Of a stretch of DNA of 64,000 nt, positions 25,459-34,918 are shown piece after piece (position 1 is the stretch's first letter; the number at the start of each line of letters is the position of its first letter). The notes beneath the pieces are model-generated. The model was given only the letters and a program-made list of their open reading frames with translations. It did not search any database and was not told where the DNA came from. Source of the DNA: CATQHL01 sp965242895 (GTDB taxonomy: Bacteria > Actinomycetota > Acidimicrobiia > Acidimicrobiales > CATQHL01). The stretch spans positions 682,001-746,000 of the forward strand of contig OZ251507.1 in the NCBI GenBank assembly GCA_965242895.1, in the 5' to 3' direction. The translations under genes were made by a program, and so were the position numbers.

Positions 25459-27219
25459 ATGTATAACCAGCGCGCCATCGACGTGGGACTTGGAAAGAGT
25501 AAGGCCGACTTGGTGTTTCAGGGCGGCAAGCTTGTGAACGTTTTCACGGCTGAGGTCTACGAAGCGGACGTGGCAGTGGCGGGCGAAGTGATAGCCGCCA
25601 TCGGAGACGTAAGCGAAACCGTGGGCGAAGACACTCGGATCGTGGATGCGTCGGGCATGCATATAGTCCCGGGGCTCATCGACCCGCACGTGCACACCGA
25701 AGTCACCAAGTTGTCGATCACCGGCTTCGTCTCGGCGGTAATGCCGCACGGCACCACGTCGGTATGCACGGCGTTCGATCAGATCGCCCCGGTCAAGGGC
25801 ATAGACGGGATCCGCTACATGCTTGATGAGGCGGAAGGGCTTCCTATACGCATCTTCAACCCCCCTCCGTGCAAGATCCCATACACCATCCCCCCCGGCA
25901 CGCTGGGGGCGAGCGTCGGCCCCGACGACCATCGCAAGGCGATGCTGTGGGATGAGGCGAACGGCATCGCAGAAACCACGTTCGACTTCATCCGAGCTGA
26001 AGACAGCGACGTAATCGAGTCCATCGGCCTGTGCGAAGAGCACAAACTGCCGGTGCACGGCCACGCACCTTTCGTGACTGGGCTGGCCTTGGGCGCCTAC
26101 GCCAACTGCGGGGCGAGAGACGACCACGAATGTTTCTCCAAGGAAGAGACCATCGACAAACTTCGCAACGGGCTGTTCTGCCTGTTGAGGGAGGCGACGA
26201 TGGCTCACAACCTGGCCGACTGCATAAAAGCGGTCACCGAGGCCGGCCTGCCCACCCGCAGGGTTTGCCTGTGCTCCGACGACACCGACACCTCCACGCT
26301 GGTGAGGCTGGGGCACATGGACCACATACTGCGCCGAGCCATCGCCGAGGGCGTAGACCCGGTGACAGCGATTCAGATGGTCACGATCAACGCAGCCGAC
26401 GCCCTGCAAGTGGACGACAAGGTGGGGGCGGTGGCCCCCGGCAGGTTCGCAGACATTCTGCTGGTTAAGGATTTGACTGAGTTCGAAGTGTCAGCCGTCT
26501 ACTGGGGGGGCAGGTTGGTGGCATCGGAAGGTGAATCAGTTCTGGAACTGACGCCCCCGGAGCGTCCGCCCGAACTGCTGCGGACGTTCTCTCTCACACC
26601 GGTCACCCCCGACGACCTGCTGTTCCGCACCGACCTAGAAGACGGACGCGTAGAGGCCATATCCATGCTCGTCCCGCCGGAGATACCCATACGCCTGCGG
26701 AGGGACGTCGAGTTGGAAGTGAGCGGCGGCTTGGTGCTTGCGAACCCGGACATCGACGTGAGCTACGTGTCTGTCATCGAGCGCTACAACGACACGGGCT
26801 CGCGCTCCACCGCCTTCATGTCGGGGTTCAACCTGCGCTCTGGTGCGCTGGCGACGTCGCTCTCGCCCGACGACGAGAACGTGGTTTGCCTAGGCGCCGA
26901 CGTGGTTTCGATGGCCGCGGCCGTCAACCGTGTCATCGAGTTGAACGGCGGGCAGGTAGTGGCGCGCAACGACGAGGTGCTGGCTGAACTCGCCCTGCCG
27001 CTGGCGGGCATCATGAGCGACATCTCACCCGCGGAGATGGTCGAGGCCGAAGATCGGCTGATCGCAGCGGCGCACGAACTGGGCTGTGGGCTGGAGAACC
27101 CGTTCATGTGGTTGATCTTCCTGCCGATCACGGCCATCCCTCAGTACTCGCTGCTGGACAGGGGGTTCGTGGAACAGGCGACGCTTTCCTTTTGCAGCCC
27201 GGTGGTGCGCTCGATCTAG
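25459..27219 (+). CDS. Adenine deaminase-like amidohydrolase
   Basis: A 586-residue amidohydrolase with adenine deaminase (AdeC) architecture. KADLVFQGGKLVNVFT, the metal-binding GLIDPHVHTE, MPHGTTSV, the CSDD segment near 272 and the second-domain LPLAGIMSDIS are visible. It differs from canonical enzymes: the usual DPHEIAN loop reads FDQIAPV, and HVHTEVTK replaces HIESS. The substrate may therefore not be adenine; another aminopurine or cyclic imide is possible. GGGAG lies eight bases before the ATG at 25459. It lies downstream of the P450, about 105 bp away, on the same strand. A decayed paralogue is at 20257. Confidence 0.84.
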   Translation: MYNQRAIDVGLGKSKADLVFQGGKLVNVFTAEVYEADVAVAGEVIAAIGDVSETVGEDTRIVDASGMHIVPGLIDPHVHTEVTKLSITGFVSAVMPHGTTSVCTAFDQIAPVKGIDGIRYMLDEAEGLPIRIFNPPPCKIPYTIPPGTLGASVGPDDHRKAMLWDEANGIAETTFDFIRAEDSDVIESIGLCEEHKLPVHGHAPFVTGLALGAYANCGARDDHECFSKEETIDKLRNGLFCLLREATMAHNLADCIKAVTEAGLPTRRVCLCSDDTDTSTLVRLGHMDHILRRAIAEGVDPVTAIQMVTINAADALQVDDKVGAVAPGRFADILLVKDLTEFEVSAVYWGGRLVASEGESVLELTPPERPPELLRTFSLTPVTPDDLLFRTDLEDGRVEAISMLVPPEIPIRLRRDVELEVSGGLVLANPDIDVSYVSVIERYNDTGSRSTAFMSGFNLRSGALATSLSPDDENVVCLGADVVSMAAAVNRVIELNGGQVVARNDEVLAELALPLAGIMSDISPAEMVEAEDRLIAAAHELGCGLENPFMWLIFLPITAIPQYSLLDRGFVEQATLSFCSPVVRSI

Positions 27220-27271
27220 GGCGCTCTCCGCAGTCTCCTCAGTTCTCCTCAACGACGACAGCTATGGACGT

Positions 27272-27328
27272 CCTGCCTGTCTAACTAGACGCCCTGCCTG
27301 TCTAACTAGGAGACCCTGTCTAACTAGG
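27272..27328. repeat. Tandem repeat between convergent genes
   Basis: Three copies of a CCTGTCTAACTAG-containing unit begin near 27272, 27293 and 27314; the third is shortened. They lie in the 153-bp gap between the adenine-deaminase-like gene and the molybdenum hydroxylase gene. No T-run terminator is seen. Confidence 0.55.
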
Positions 27329-27372
27329 AGATCAGCTAGTCAGCAACTCGGGGGGTCTCTGACTCAGGAGGT

Positions 27373-29700
27373 CTATCTAGAGGAGGCCAAGGTTGCCCGG
27401 AGACGCTCCGGCGAAAGCGGCGTCGTGAGGGATTTCCCGTCGGCGCGCTCGCCTAGAGCGTCGAGAACGGCGTTGACCGCGCAGGAGTAAGCGCCGCTGG
27501 TGCCCCCCTCCCCCATGCCCTTCATACCTCCCGGGGTGTAGGGAGAGGGATTCACGGTGTGCTCGATGTGGAAGAACGTCAGCGAGTCTGCGGCAGGGGC
27601 TAGGTAGTCGGCCAGGTTGGTGGCCAGCGGCTGTCCGACGTTGCTGTAGACGAACTCCTCTAGCAGAGCCGCTCCGATGCCCTGGGCGGCTGCGCCGTGC
27701 ACCTGACCTTCCACAATCATGGGGTTCACCATCACTCCGCAGTCCTGTACCACAACATAGTCCTCTATCTCTACTCCACCTGTCTCCGGATCGACCGCTA
27801 CTGCACAGGCGTGCGAGGCGTAAGAGAAAGTGGGCGAGAGCGGGTCGTAGACGTTCGAGGAGGTGAGACCCGGGGAGCAGCCGTCGGGCAGGCCGAAGCC
27901 CCGATGAGCCGCTGCAGCCGCCTCGGAGATAGACACAGACGAGGAGGTTCCAGCCACGGCCGCCGAGCCGTCCGCTAGGACGAGATCGGCGGGATTGGCT
28001 TCCAGCATCTCGGCTGCGACGGCCTTCAACTTGTCGGCCACCTCGCGAGCTGCGTTGACGGCTGCCCCGCCGCCCACCGCCATGGAACGGGAAGCCGCCG
28101 TGCCGTAGGCGGAGTAGGGAGTGAAGTCGGTGTCGCTGTGTATCACCTCCACGTCGCCCACCGAAACGCCCAACTCTTCGGCGAGCAGTTGAGCGAGGGT
28201 GGTTTCCAGACCCTGGCCGTGAGGGGACACGCCTGTGTACAAACGAACGGAACCATCGGGCTCCATTCGCACTGTTGCGCTCTCGTAGCCCCCTATCCGC
28301 AGACCCAGAATCTGGTTCAGGAAACTAGGGCCGACACCCGCTAGCTGGACGTAGGAGGAATAGCCCACGCCGCGGAGTTTGCCGTCGTCGGGGGCTGGTT
28401 TCGCCCTGGCTTCAATCCGCTTGCGCGCCAAGCGAAGAGGTTCGGCGTATTCGCCGTTGTCGTAAGTGACTTGAGTGCGGGTGACATAGGGCTGCTGGCC
28501 GCCGCCGATCATGTTCTGGGCTCGCAGGTCGGCGGGGTGGCGTCCCAGCGCCCGGGCAGCCAACTCGACTGCCCGCTCGCAAATCATGACCGATTGGGGC
28601 TGTCCGAAACCGCGGTAGGCGCCGGTCATCGTCGTGTTGGTAGCGATCAGGCGTCCGCTTCCTCGCACTGCATCCCAGGTGTAGGGGCCGGGCGACATTC
28701 CGAGCGCCACAAACAAAGGGCCGCCGCCAAAAATACAGAACTGCGCGCCGGCGTTGCGCAGCGATTCCAGGCGGAGGCCGCGCAGCGTGCCGTCGTCGTC
28801 GAAAGCCACCTCGATCTCGTGCAACTCGTCGCGGGCGTGCGCGGTGCAGAGCATGGTCTCGGTACGGCTTTCCACCCAGGCGACCGGAGCATCCAGAGCG
28901 AGAGCGGCGATGACGATCATCATCTCGTCCTCGTAGATGTGATCCTTCAAGCCGAAGCCGCCGCCCACGTCACCGACGACCACGCGCACCCGGTGCTGGG
29001 ACATACCCAATACCTCACAGATGCTGTCGCGAACGGCGTGCGGCGCCTGCGAGGAAATATGTACCACGAGCTTGCCGGAGCGATCGGGGACGGCCAGCAC
29101 TCCCCTGCCCTCCATGGGCGTCCCGCTTAGACGACCGATCCGCAGCGTGGTGCTGAGGCGTCTGTCGGAGGACGCAAAGACTGCGTCGGTGTGATCGGCG
29201 GAGTCGCCCACTTCGCAGGCGGCCAGCACGTTGTCGTCAAGGTCTTCCCAGAGCCGCGGGGCGTCCGCGGACGCGGCCTCCCGCAGGTCGGTCACGGCGG
29301 GGAGCTCACGGACGCGGACGTTCACCTGCTCGACGGCGTCGGCTGCAGCAGCGGGGCTGGAGGCGACAACCACGCCTACGGGCTGGCCTACGTAGCGGAC
29401 CTTCTCGTCGAGCAGCGGAGTGGAGGACTGACGCTGATCGGACAGATGCCAGAGAACAGGGAACGGGTTGGGCGCCCGGAGACGGATTTCGGAAGGCCCG
29501 ATCAGACGCGCCCCTGCAGGCAGTGCATCGGCGTCGACTCCCTCAAGGACTCCGTGAGCCACCGGGCTGCGCACGACGGCGGCGTGCAGTGTGTTTTCGC
29601 CTTGGGAAGCGACGAGGTCTGCGATGAAACGAGGGTCTCCGCGCAGCATGACTTCGTCGTTCACCCGCAGGATGCGGCGTCCTATGATTCGTGCGCTCAC
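27373..29700 (-). CDS. Xanthine dehydrogenase/CoxL family molybdopterin-binding subunit
   Basis: The 775-residue large subunit of a molybdenum hydroxylase. GRRILRVNDEVMLRG at the N-terminus, VRYVGQPVGVVVA, DVGGGFGLKDHIYEDE, GAYRGFGQPQS, HGQGLETT and the catalytic-Glu motif KGMGEGG near the C-terminus follow the order of the CoxL/XdhA family. Such subunits hydroxylate purines, aldehydes or N-heterocycles. The FAD (CoxM) and 2Fe-2S (CoxS) subunits normally encoded next to it are absent here. The GTG at 29700 has GGGGAGG seven bases upstream. It is divergent from the amidohydrolase gene at 29760, 59 bp away. Confidence 0.93.
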   Translation of the reverse strand: MSARIIGRRILRVNDEVMLRGDPRFIADLVASQGENTLHAAVVRSPVAHGVLEGVDADALPAGARLIGPSEIRLRAPNPFPVLWHLSDQRQSSTPLLDEKVRYVGQPVGVVVASSPAAAADAVEQVNVRVRELPAVTDLREAASADAPRLWEDLDDNVLAACEVGDSADHTDAVFASSDRRLSTTLRIGRLSGTPMEGRGVLAVPDRSGKLVVHISSQAPHAVRDSICEVLGMSQHRVRVVVGDVGGGFGLKDHIYEDEMMIVIAALALDAPVAWVESRTETMLCTAHARDELHEIEVAFDDDGTLRGLRLESLRNAGAQFCIFGGGPLFVALGMSPGPYTWDAVRGSGRLIATNTTMTGAYRGFGQPQSVMICERAVELAARALGRHPADLRAQNMIGGGQQPYVTRTQVTYDNGEYAEPLRLARKRIEARAKPAPDDGKLRGVGYSSYVQLAGVGPSFLNQILGLRIGGYESATVRMEPDGSVRLYTGVSPHGQGLETTLAQLLAEELGVSVGDVEVIHSDTDFTPYSAYGTAASRSMAVGGGAAVNAAREVADKLKAVAAEMLEANPADLVLADGSAAVAGTSSSVSISEAAAAAHRGFGLPDGCSPGLTSSNVYDPLSPTFSYASHACAVAVDPETGGVEIEDYVVVQDCGVMVNPMIVEGQVHGAAAQGIGAALLEEFVYSNVGQPLATNLADYLAPAADSLTFFHIEHTVNPSPYTPGGMKGMGEGGTSGAYSCAVNAVLDALGERADGKSLTTPLSPERLRATLASSR

Positions 29701-29759
29701 ACTAAAGCCTCCCCTCGATGATGCTCACAAGACGCTCCCGAGTTTGACAAACTGCACAA

Positions 29760-31184
29760 ATGCCGGACATCCTTTTGTGCAATATCGCTCATTTGGTCAC
29801 CTTCGATGGAGATGATCGGGAATTTTACGATACAGATCTGCGCATTGAGGGTGAAACGATCTCTGAGATCGGCAGCGGTCTGCAGCCCAGGGCGACCGAG
29901 ACGGTGATTGACGCTTCGGGGATGCTCGTCCTGCCCGGCCTGATCAACTGCCACCAGCATCTCTACCAAGTAGGGCTACGTTCGATAACGGAATTGGAGC
30001 GCGCCGCCATCACGCCCTGGCTGGCGGGTCTGGGGCGGATTTGTACGGAGTGGTGGGAACAGGGGCGCTTCACGCCGGAAATGGTAGGGGCGGCGGCTCG
30101 TGCGGGGATGGTGGAGTCGCTCCTGGGAGGGGTGACGACCCTTGCCGACCAGCATTACTTCTTCCCTGCCGGCGTGACCGAGCCTTACATCGAAGCGATA
30201 ATCGAGGCGGCTGGGGAGGTGGGTGTCCGCCTTCACGCAGGGCGCGGCAGCATGACGTACGGACGCAGCGAAGGAGGCACTGCGCCCGACGGCGCGTGCC
30301 AGTCGATCGACGAGGTGCTGCGGCACGGGATTGAACTCATAGACCGCTATCACGACCCTGATCCTCTGGCACGGATACGCATCGATCTGGCGCCCTGCGG
30401 GCCGCACGTCGACCGCCCTGAACTCTTCTCGGCGTGCGCCGAGATCGCCGAGGAGAACCCAGGGGTGGGTCTGCACACGCATCTCTATGAAGAAGTCGAC
30501 ACGGCGTTCTGTCAAGAGCACTACGGCAAGTCACCCTGGGAGTTCATCGGCGAGGTAGGCTGGCACTGCGAGAGGGCGTGGCTGGCGCACATGGTCGACG
30601 CCCCGACGGCAGAGATACCCGAGTACGCCGCAGCAGGGGTGGGGATCGTGCACCTGACTGCCCCCGACCTGCGGATGGGATTTGGGTTGGCTCCCCTGCG
30701 AGATTGGCTGGACGGCGGCTGCAAGGTGGGGTTCGGCACCACCGGATCAGCCTCCAACGACGGCTGCAATCAACTCGGCGACCTGCGGCTGGCGGCCTTG
30801 GCGCACCGCCTGGGGGAGGGCGGGCCGGAGCGCTGGCTGACGGCGCGGGAACTGCTGGGGATATCCACCCGCGGCTCGGCGAGTTGTCTGGGACGTCCGG
30901 AGTTGGGGGTTATACGGCAGGGCGCAGCCGCCGACCTCGCTGCCTGGAACATCGACTCGGTGGACCGTGTGGGGGTTCACGACCCGGTGATCGGACTGCT
31001 GCTGACGGGCTTGTCGGATCGTGCTGAGATGGTGATCGTCTCCGGCGAAGTGCTGGTGAGCGGGGGACGCTGCACGACCATCGACGAGGATCGCGTAGCG
31101 GCAGAAACTCGGGCGGCGCTGCCCGTCAGCAGAGGCGGAGGCGCCGGAGGCGTCAGCAGAGGCGCCGGCAAGGGCGCGACTTGA
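29760..31184 (+). CDS. 8-oxoguanine-deaminase/AtzB-like amidohydrolase lacking the metal-binding Asp
   Basis: A 474-residue amidohydrolase of the 8-oxoguanine deaminase/hydroxyatrazine hydrolase type. His65 and His67 (CHQHLYQ), His241 within GLHTHLYEE and His277 in LAHMVD are in place. The motif normally reading GVDGSASND, whose Asp binds the metal and activates water, reads GTTGSASND with Thr328 at that position, and the preceding AHCPSSNMRL block reads VHLTAPDLRM. Activity may be altered or lost. The Gly/Ala-rich tail is low in complexity. A TTGACA-like hexamer lies upstream, between this gene and the divergent hydroxylase gene. Next on this strand is the nucleoside transporter. Confidence 0.82.
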   Translation: MPDILLCNIAHLVTFDGDDREFYDTDLRIEGETISEIGSGLQPRATETVIDASGMLVLPGLINCHQHLYQVGLRSITELERAAITPWLAGLGRICTEWWEQGRFTPEMVGAAARAGMVESLLGGVTTLADQHYFFPAGVTEPYIEAIIEAAGEVGVRLHAGRGSMTYGRSEGGTAPDGACQSIDEVLRHGIELIDRYHDPDPLARIRIDLAPCGPHVDRPELFSACAEIAEENPGVGLHTHLYEEVDTAFCQEHYGKSPWEFIGEVGWHCERAWLAHMVDAPTAEIPEYAAAGVGIVHLTAPDLRMGFGLAPLRDWLDGGCKVGFGTTGSASNDGCNQLGDLRLAALAHRLGEGGPERWLTARELLGISTRGSASCLGRPELGVIRQGAAADLAAWNIDSVDRVGVHDPVIGLLLTGLSDRAEMVIVSGEVLVSGGRCTTIDEDRVAAETRAALPVSRGGGAGGVSRGAGKGAT

Positions 31185-31236
31185 ACGCACCTCTCGGCGG
31201 AGGAAACACGCCTTCCAGCGAGGAACCGGAACAAGC

Positions 31237-32832
31237 GTGAACTCGCCAAGCGCAAACCCGCCCAGCGAATCGACGACGCCGCAAACGCCGGCGTTTCAGG
31301 CGATCGGTATCTCACGCAGATTTGGGGATACGCAGGCTTTGGACTCGGTGGATTACGAGTTGCGGGCGGGAGAAATCCACGCGCTGGTGGGCGAAAACGG
31401 GGCAGGAAAGACCACCTTCGCCAAGATCGCCGCCGGAGCGCTGCGGTCGGACAGCGGAGAACTGCGCCTGTTCGGAGAGGTCTACAATCCCAGGCGCCGC
31501 GTGGACGGATCGGCGGCGGGCGTCGCCCACGTGCGTCAGCAACTCTCATTGGTACGCGGGCTAACCGTCGCCCAGAACATCGCACTAGGGCGTCCCCGCC
31601 TCGGTGCAGCCCGACGGCGGCTGTGGCCGCGCGTCTTCAGCAACTCGAAGGCCAAGGCCGAAGTGGAACAGCTTTCGGAGGAACTCGACCTCAAAGTTCC
31701 AGCGGACGAACTCGTTGATGATCTGCCTTTAGCGGTGCGCCAGCAGGCGGAGATACTCATCAGCTTGGCCTGGGGCGCCCGCATGCTCGTTCTAGACGAA
31801 CCCAGTTCAGCTTTAGGGCCGTTAGAGACGGAAGCGCTGATCCGCCTTTGTCTGCGCCTGCGCGACGAAGGCACGCCGATCATCTACATCTCGCACCGAC
31901 TGGGGGAACTGGCCGAGTTGGCCGACCGTCTGACTGTTCTGCGCTCCGGGCGGGTGGTGGTCGCCGGAAGCGACGTAGCAGACGCCGACCTTCGCAAACT
32001 CGCGGAAATCATGGTCGGTGACATCTCCTTACTCGACGTGCAGCGACCGCGCACCAGCGTCGGGGATGTCCGCCTTTCGGTGGAGGGGCTTGAACTGGCT
32101 ACAGAGCACGGAACTGGACTGCACGACGTGTCCCTGCAGGTGCATGGGGGAGAGATCGTGGGAATCGTGGGAGTGGCCGGCAACGGGCAAGAGGAACTCG
32201 CCGCCCTCATCACCGGACAGGTCAAACCCGACAAAGGGTCGATAAGCGTGGACGGCCGCGACGTGACGGGGTCGCCCGCACGGGCAGCAGCGCAAGGGAT
32301 CGCGCTGCTGCCCGAAGACCGCAGCGCAGGGCTTGCAGGCAAGTTTTCATCGGCGGAGAACGTCATTGCGCGGCGCTTCGGGGAATCGCCGTTTGCGCGC
32401 TGGGGAATACGACAACTGAAACCGATTAAGCGCCACGCCAGAGAGTTGGCGGAGCGCTTCGAGGTGACCCCCCCCAACCCTGATCTGCCGGCGGGGTCGC
32501 TTTCGGGCGGCAACCAGCAGAAGTTGGTGGCAGCTCGCGAACTGGAACGAGAGCCTGCCCTGCTCGTGGCCTGCGGGCCGACCAAGGGACTCGACCCGCA
32601 GGCCAGCCGGACGATGCGCGACCGATGCTACGAAACTACAAAACGGGGCGGCGCCGTGGTGCTCATCTCCGCCGACCTAGACGAGGTGGCCGAACTGGCT
32701 CATCGGGTGCTGGTGCTGAGCGGCGGCCGCTTAGTGGACAGCTTTCCGACCAACGAGATGAACCCAGTCCGCCTGGGGGCGGCTATGGCCGGTCTAGACC
32801 TCGAAACCCCAGTAAGTCAGGAACACAGTTGA
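31237..32832 (+). CDS. Nucleoside-type ABC transporter ATP-binding protein
   Basis: A 531-residue double-domain ATPase of the type that powers BMP-dependent nucleoside importers (NupA/RnsB/YufO). The first half has Walker A GENGAGKTTF, a degenerate signature LPLAVRQQAE and Walker B MLVLDEPSSAL. The second half has the usual weak Walker A GVAGNGQEE, signature LSGGNQQKLV and Walker B LLVACGPTKGLD. Both halves match the family's habit. The GTG at 31237 follows AGGAACCGGA. Its stop overlaps the next gene's TTG by four bases, so the three transporter genes form one operon. Confidence 0.93.
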   Translation: MNSPSANPPSESTTPQTPAFQAIGISRRFGDTQALDSVDYELRAGEIHALVGENGAGKTTFAKIAAGALRSDSGELRLFGEVYNPRRRVDGSAAGVAHVRQQLSLVRGLTVAQNIALGRPRLGAARRRLWPRVFSNSKAKAEVEQLSEELDLKVPADELVDDLPLAVRQQAEILISLAWGARMLVLDEPSSALGPLETEALIRLCLRLRDEGTPIIYISHRLGELAELADRLTVLRSGRVVVAGSDVADADLRKLAEIMVGDISLLDVQRPRTSVGDVRLSVEGLELATEHGTGLHDVSLQVHGGEIVGIVGVAGNGQEELAALITGQVKPDKGSISVDGRDVTGSPARAAAQGIALLPEDRSAGLAGKFSSAENVIARRFGESPFARWGIRQLKPIKRHARELAERFEVTPPNPDLPAGSLSGGNQQKLVAARELEREPALLVACGPTKGLDPQASRTMRDRCYETTKRGGAVVLISADLDEVAELAHRVLVLSGGRLVDSFPTNEMNPVRLGAAMAGLDLETPVSQEHS

Positions 32833-33941
32833 GCCAGGAAACGGCGAAGCAGACGCCGTTTAGCGGCAGGACGATTGGGCTCCTGAGCAGCCTGCTGGCG
32901 GTGCTGGCGGCACTGGGCGTAGGAGCGGTCATCCTGGGGGCGTCCGGCTTCAATCCTCTGACGGCCTACGGGGCGATCCTGGAGGGGAGTTTCGGCACTT
33001 CATTCGCCCTAGGGGAAACGCTGTCAAAAGCTGCCCCGCTGGCGATCGTGGGCATGGGAGCAGCTGTGGCTCTGCGAGCGGGGGCCATCACCATCGGAGC
33101 GCAAGGTCAACTCATAGCAGGAAGCATCGGCGCCCTGCTCACCTCTATGTGGCTCGCTGACGTTCCGTCGTTCGCGGCAATCCCAGCGGGTGCCATCGGC
33201 GGAGCGGTCTTCGGCATGGTCTGGGTGCTGATACCGGCGTTTCTGCGCGCCCGCATGGGCGTCAACGAAATCCTGTCCACCCTGCTCTTCAACGAGTTCG
33301 CATTCCTGCTGCTGTCCTACCTGCTAAACAATCCACTCAAGCAGCCTCTCTCCTACATACCCCAGTCAGAGAGACTGCCCGACAGCGCAGCTTTGGGCGC
33401 ATTATTAGGAAGCCCGAGGATCCCCGCCGGCATGCTGGTCGTGGCGCTGGTAACGGTGCTTTTCTTCATCTGGACGCGCTCGGTGATGAGCTACCGATAC
33501 GACCTCTACGGAGAGAATCCCAAGATGGCGCACAGCCTGGGTATACCCGGCAAGCAGGTCTTGTTCAACGCCTTGCTCATCTCGGGAGCTGCGGCAGGCT
33601 TGGCGGGTTGGATGCAGGCGGCCAGCCTTCAGCGCGTCTATGTAAACATCGCCGAAGACATCGGCTATTTCGGATTAGTGGCGGCGATGCTTGGAGGGGC
33701 GCGACCGCTAGGCATCCTGGCCGCATCCCTGCTGGTGGGAATGCTTCAGTCGGGTGGACTGCACATGCAGGCCACCGAGAGTGTCCCCCACAACCTCGGC
33801 GAGGTCATCGAGGCGCTGATCCTGCTGGGGTTCGCCGTGCGCTACGCCCCGCAGATCGTGGCCCTCTTAGGTCGGGCGGTGCGCTCGGTGCGCTCGACGC
33901 TGAGGCTGGAGAGGGAGCCTGCACACGAGGCGGAAAGCTAG
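32829..33941 (+). CDS. Nucleoside-type ABC transporter permease (first subunit)
   Basis: A 370-residue membrane protein of the BPD_transp_2 family with about eight to ten hydrophobic segments. The APLAIVGMGAAVALRAGAIT and IGAQGQLIAG segments and the MGVNEILSTLL loop match the first permease of BMP-linked importers (YufP/RnsC). The TTG at 32829 overlaps the ATPase stop in a TTGA junction; the longer open frame from 32625 runs inside the ATPase gene and is not plausible. It ends two bases before the second permease. It would form half of the membrane channel for purine nucleosides. Confidence 0.92.
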   Translation: MSQETAKQTPFSGRTIGLLSSLLAVLAALGVGAVILGASGFNPLTAYGAILEGSFGTSFALGETLSKAAPLAIVGMGAAVALRAGAITIGAQGQLIAGSIGALLTSMWLADVPSFAAIPAGAIGGAVFGMVWVLIPAFLRARMGVNEILSTLLFNEFAFLLLSYLLNNPLKQPLSYIPQSERLPDSAALGALLGSPRIPAGMLVVALVTVLFFIWTRSVMSYRYDLYGENPKMAHSLGIPGKQVLFNALLISGAAAGLAGWMQAASLQRVYVNIAEDIGYFGLVAAMLGGARPLGILAASLLVGMLQSGGLHMQATESVPHNLGEVIEALILLGFAVRYAPQIVALLGRAVRSVRSTLRLEREPAHEAES

Positions 33942-33943
33942 AC

Positions 33944-34873
33944 ATGCTGCTGGAAGCCACGTTCTGGACGGCGACCATCTCCGCCGGACTTCGGCTGGCC
34001 ACTCCGCTCATCTTCGCCTCCTTGGGAGAAACCATCTCACAACGCGCCGGCGTGCTGAACATCGGCCTGGAGGGATACATGATCGTCGGCGCCCTGACGT
34101 CGCTCTACGTAACAGTGGAATCCCACGCAGCCCTGGGGTTGATGACCGGGGCTCTGGCTGGCGCCGCCCTGGCCGCTCTGATGGTGCTGATGTGCGTTCG
34201 ACTGAACGCCAACCAGGTAGTGGTCGGGTTCGGCTTGACGATTCTGGGCGTGGGCCTGACCGGCTACATATACCAACTCACGACGCCTCTCGGCAGCCGG
34301 CGGCAGGTCGGAATCGCCGAGGAAATCCACATACCCGGTCTTTCGGACATCCCATTCGTCGGCGAGGCGTTCCTGAGCAACAGCGCCATAACGTGGCTGG
34401 CTATCGGCTTAGTGCCATTGGTGTGGTGGGTGGCGCAGCGAACAGTCTTTGGACTGGAGGTGCGCAGCGTGGGCGAGGACCCCGACGCTGCGAACGCCCG
34501 CGGGGTGGACGTGATCCGCGTGCGATCCGCTGCGACTCTGATCTCGGGGCTTCTAGGCGGCCTGGGCGGGGGCGCCATAACCACGGCGATGGTAGGTGTC
34601 TTCGAACCGGCGATAACCGCAGGACGCGGCTTCATCGCTCTGATCGTGATCATCATGGTGCGCTGGTCGGCCTGGGGCGTTGCGCTCGGGTCGTTCATCT
34701 TCGGCTTCTCCGAAGCCCTGGGGTCCAACTTGCGCAACATCGTCTCAGATCAGGTACCCACCGAGGCGCTGGGAACCATTCCATTCCTCGTGGCGCTGAC
34801 GATCCTGATCATCGGAGCCCGTCGGGCTCGGATGCCTAAGTCCCTGGGCTTCAACTACGTTCCCGACCGCTGA
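33944..34873 (+). CDS. Nucleoside-type ABC transporter permease (second subunit)
   Basis: A 309-residue permease with repeated hydrophobic segments. ATPLIFASLGETISQRAGVLN and IGLEGYMIVGA are hallmarks of the second permease of BMP-type importers (YufQ/RnsD), and VRSVGEDPDAANARGV is the coupling-helix region facing the ATPase. The ATG at 33944 lies two bases after the previous stop; the open frame extending to 33608 overlaps the first permease in another frame and is rejected. With the preceding two genes and the lipoprotein at 21247 it makes a complete importer. Confidence 0.92.
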   Translation: MLLEATFWTATISAGLRLATPLIFASLGETISQRAGVLNIGLEGYMIVGALTSLYVTVESHAALGLMTGALAGAALAALMVLMCVRLNANQVVVGFGLTILGVGLTGYIYQLTTPLGSRRQVGIAEEIHIPGLSDIPFVGEAFLSNSAITWLAIGLVPLVWWVAQRTVFGLEVRSVGEDPDAANARGVDVIRVRSAATLISGLLGGLGGGAITTAMVGVFEPAITAGRGFIALIVIIMVRWSAWGVALGSFIFGFSEALGSNLRNIVSDQVPTEALGTIPFLVALTILIIGARRARMPKSLGFNYVPDR

Positions 34874-34918
34874 TCTACAATCGGCCTGTCCGCACAAACC
34901 CCCAACTTTGGAGACTGC

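Noticed and set aside
24595..26409. 604-codon open frame on the minus strand across the P450 and adenine-deaminase-like genes
   Set aside because: It is the antisense of two well-supported genes, shows no family motif and is a product of high GC codon structure.
32625..32828. Longer N-terminus for the first nucleoside permease
   Set aside because: It overlaps the ATPase C-terminal coding region and gives a basic, non-family sequence; the TTG at 32829 fits a TTGA overlap.
33608..33943. Longer N-terminus for the second nucleoside permease
   Set aside because: The extension lies out of frame inside the first permease gene; the ATG at 33944 fits the family's start.
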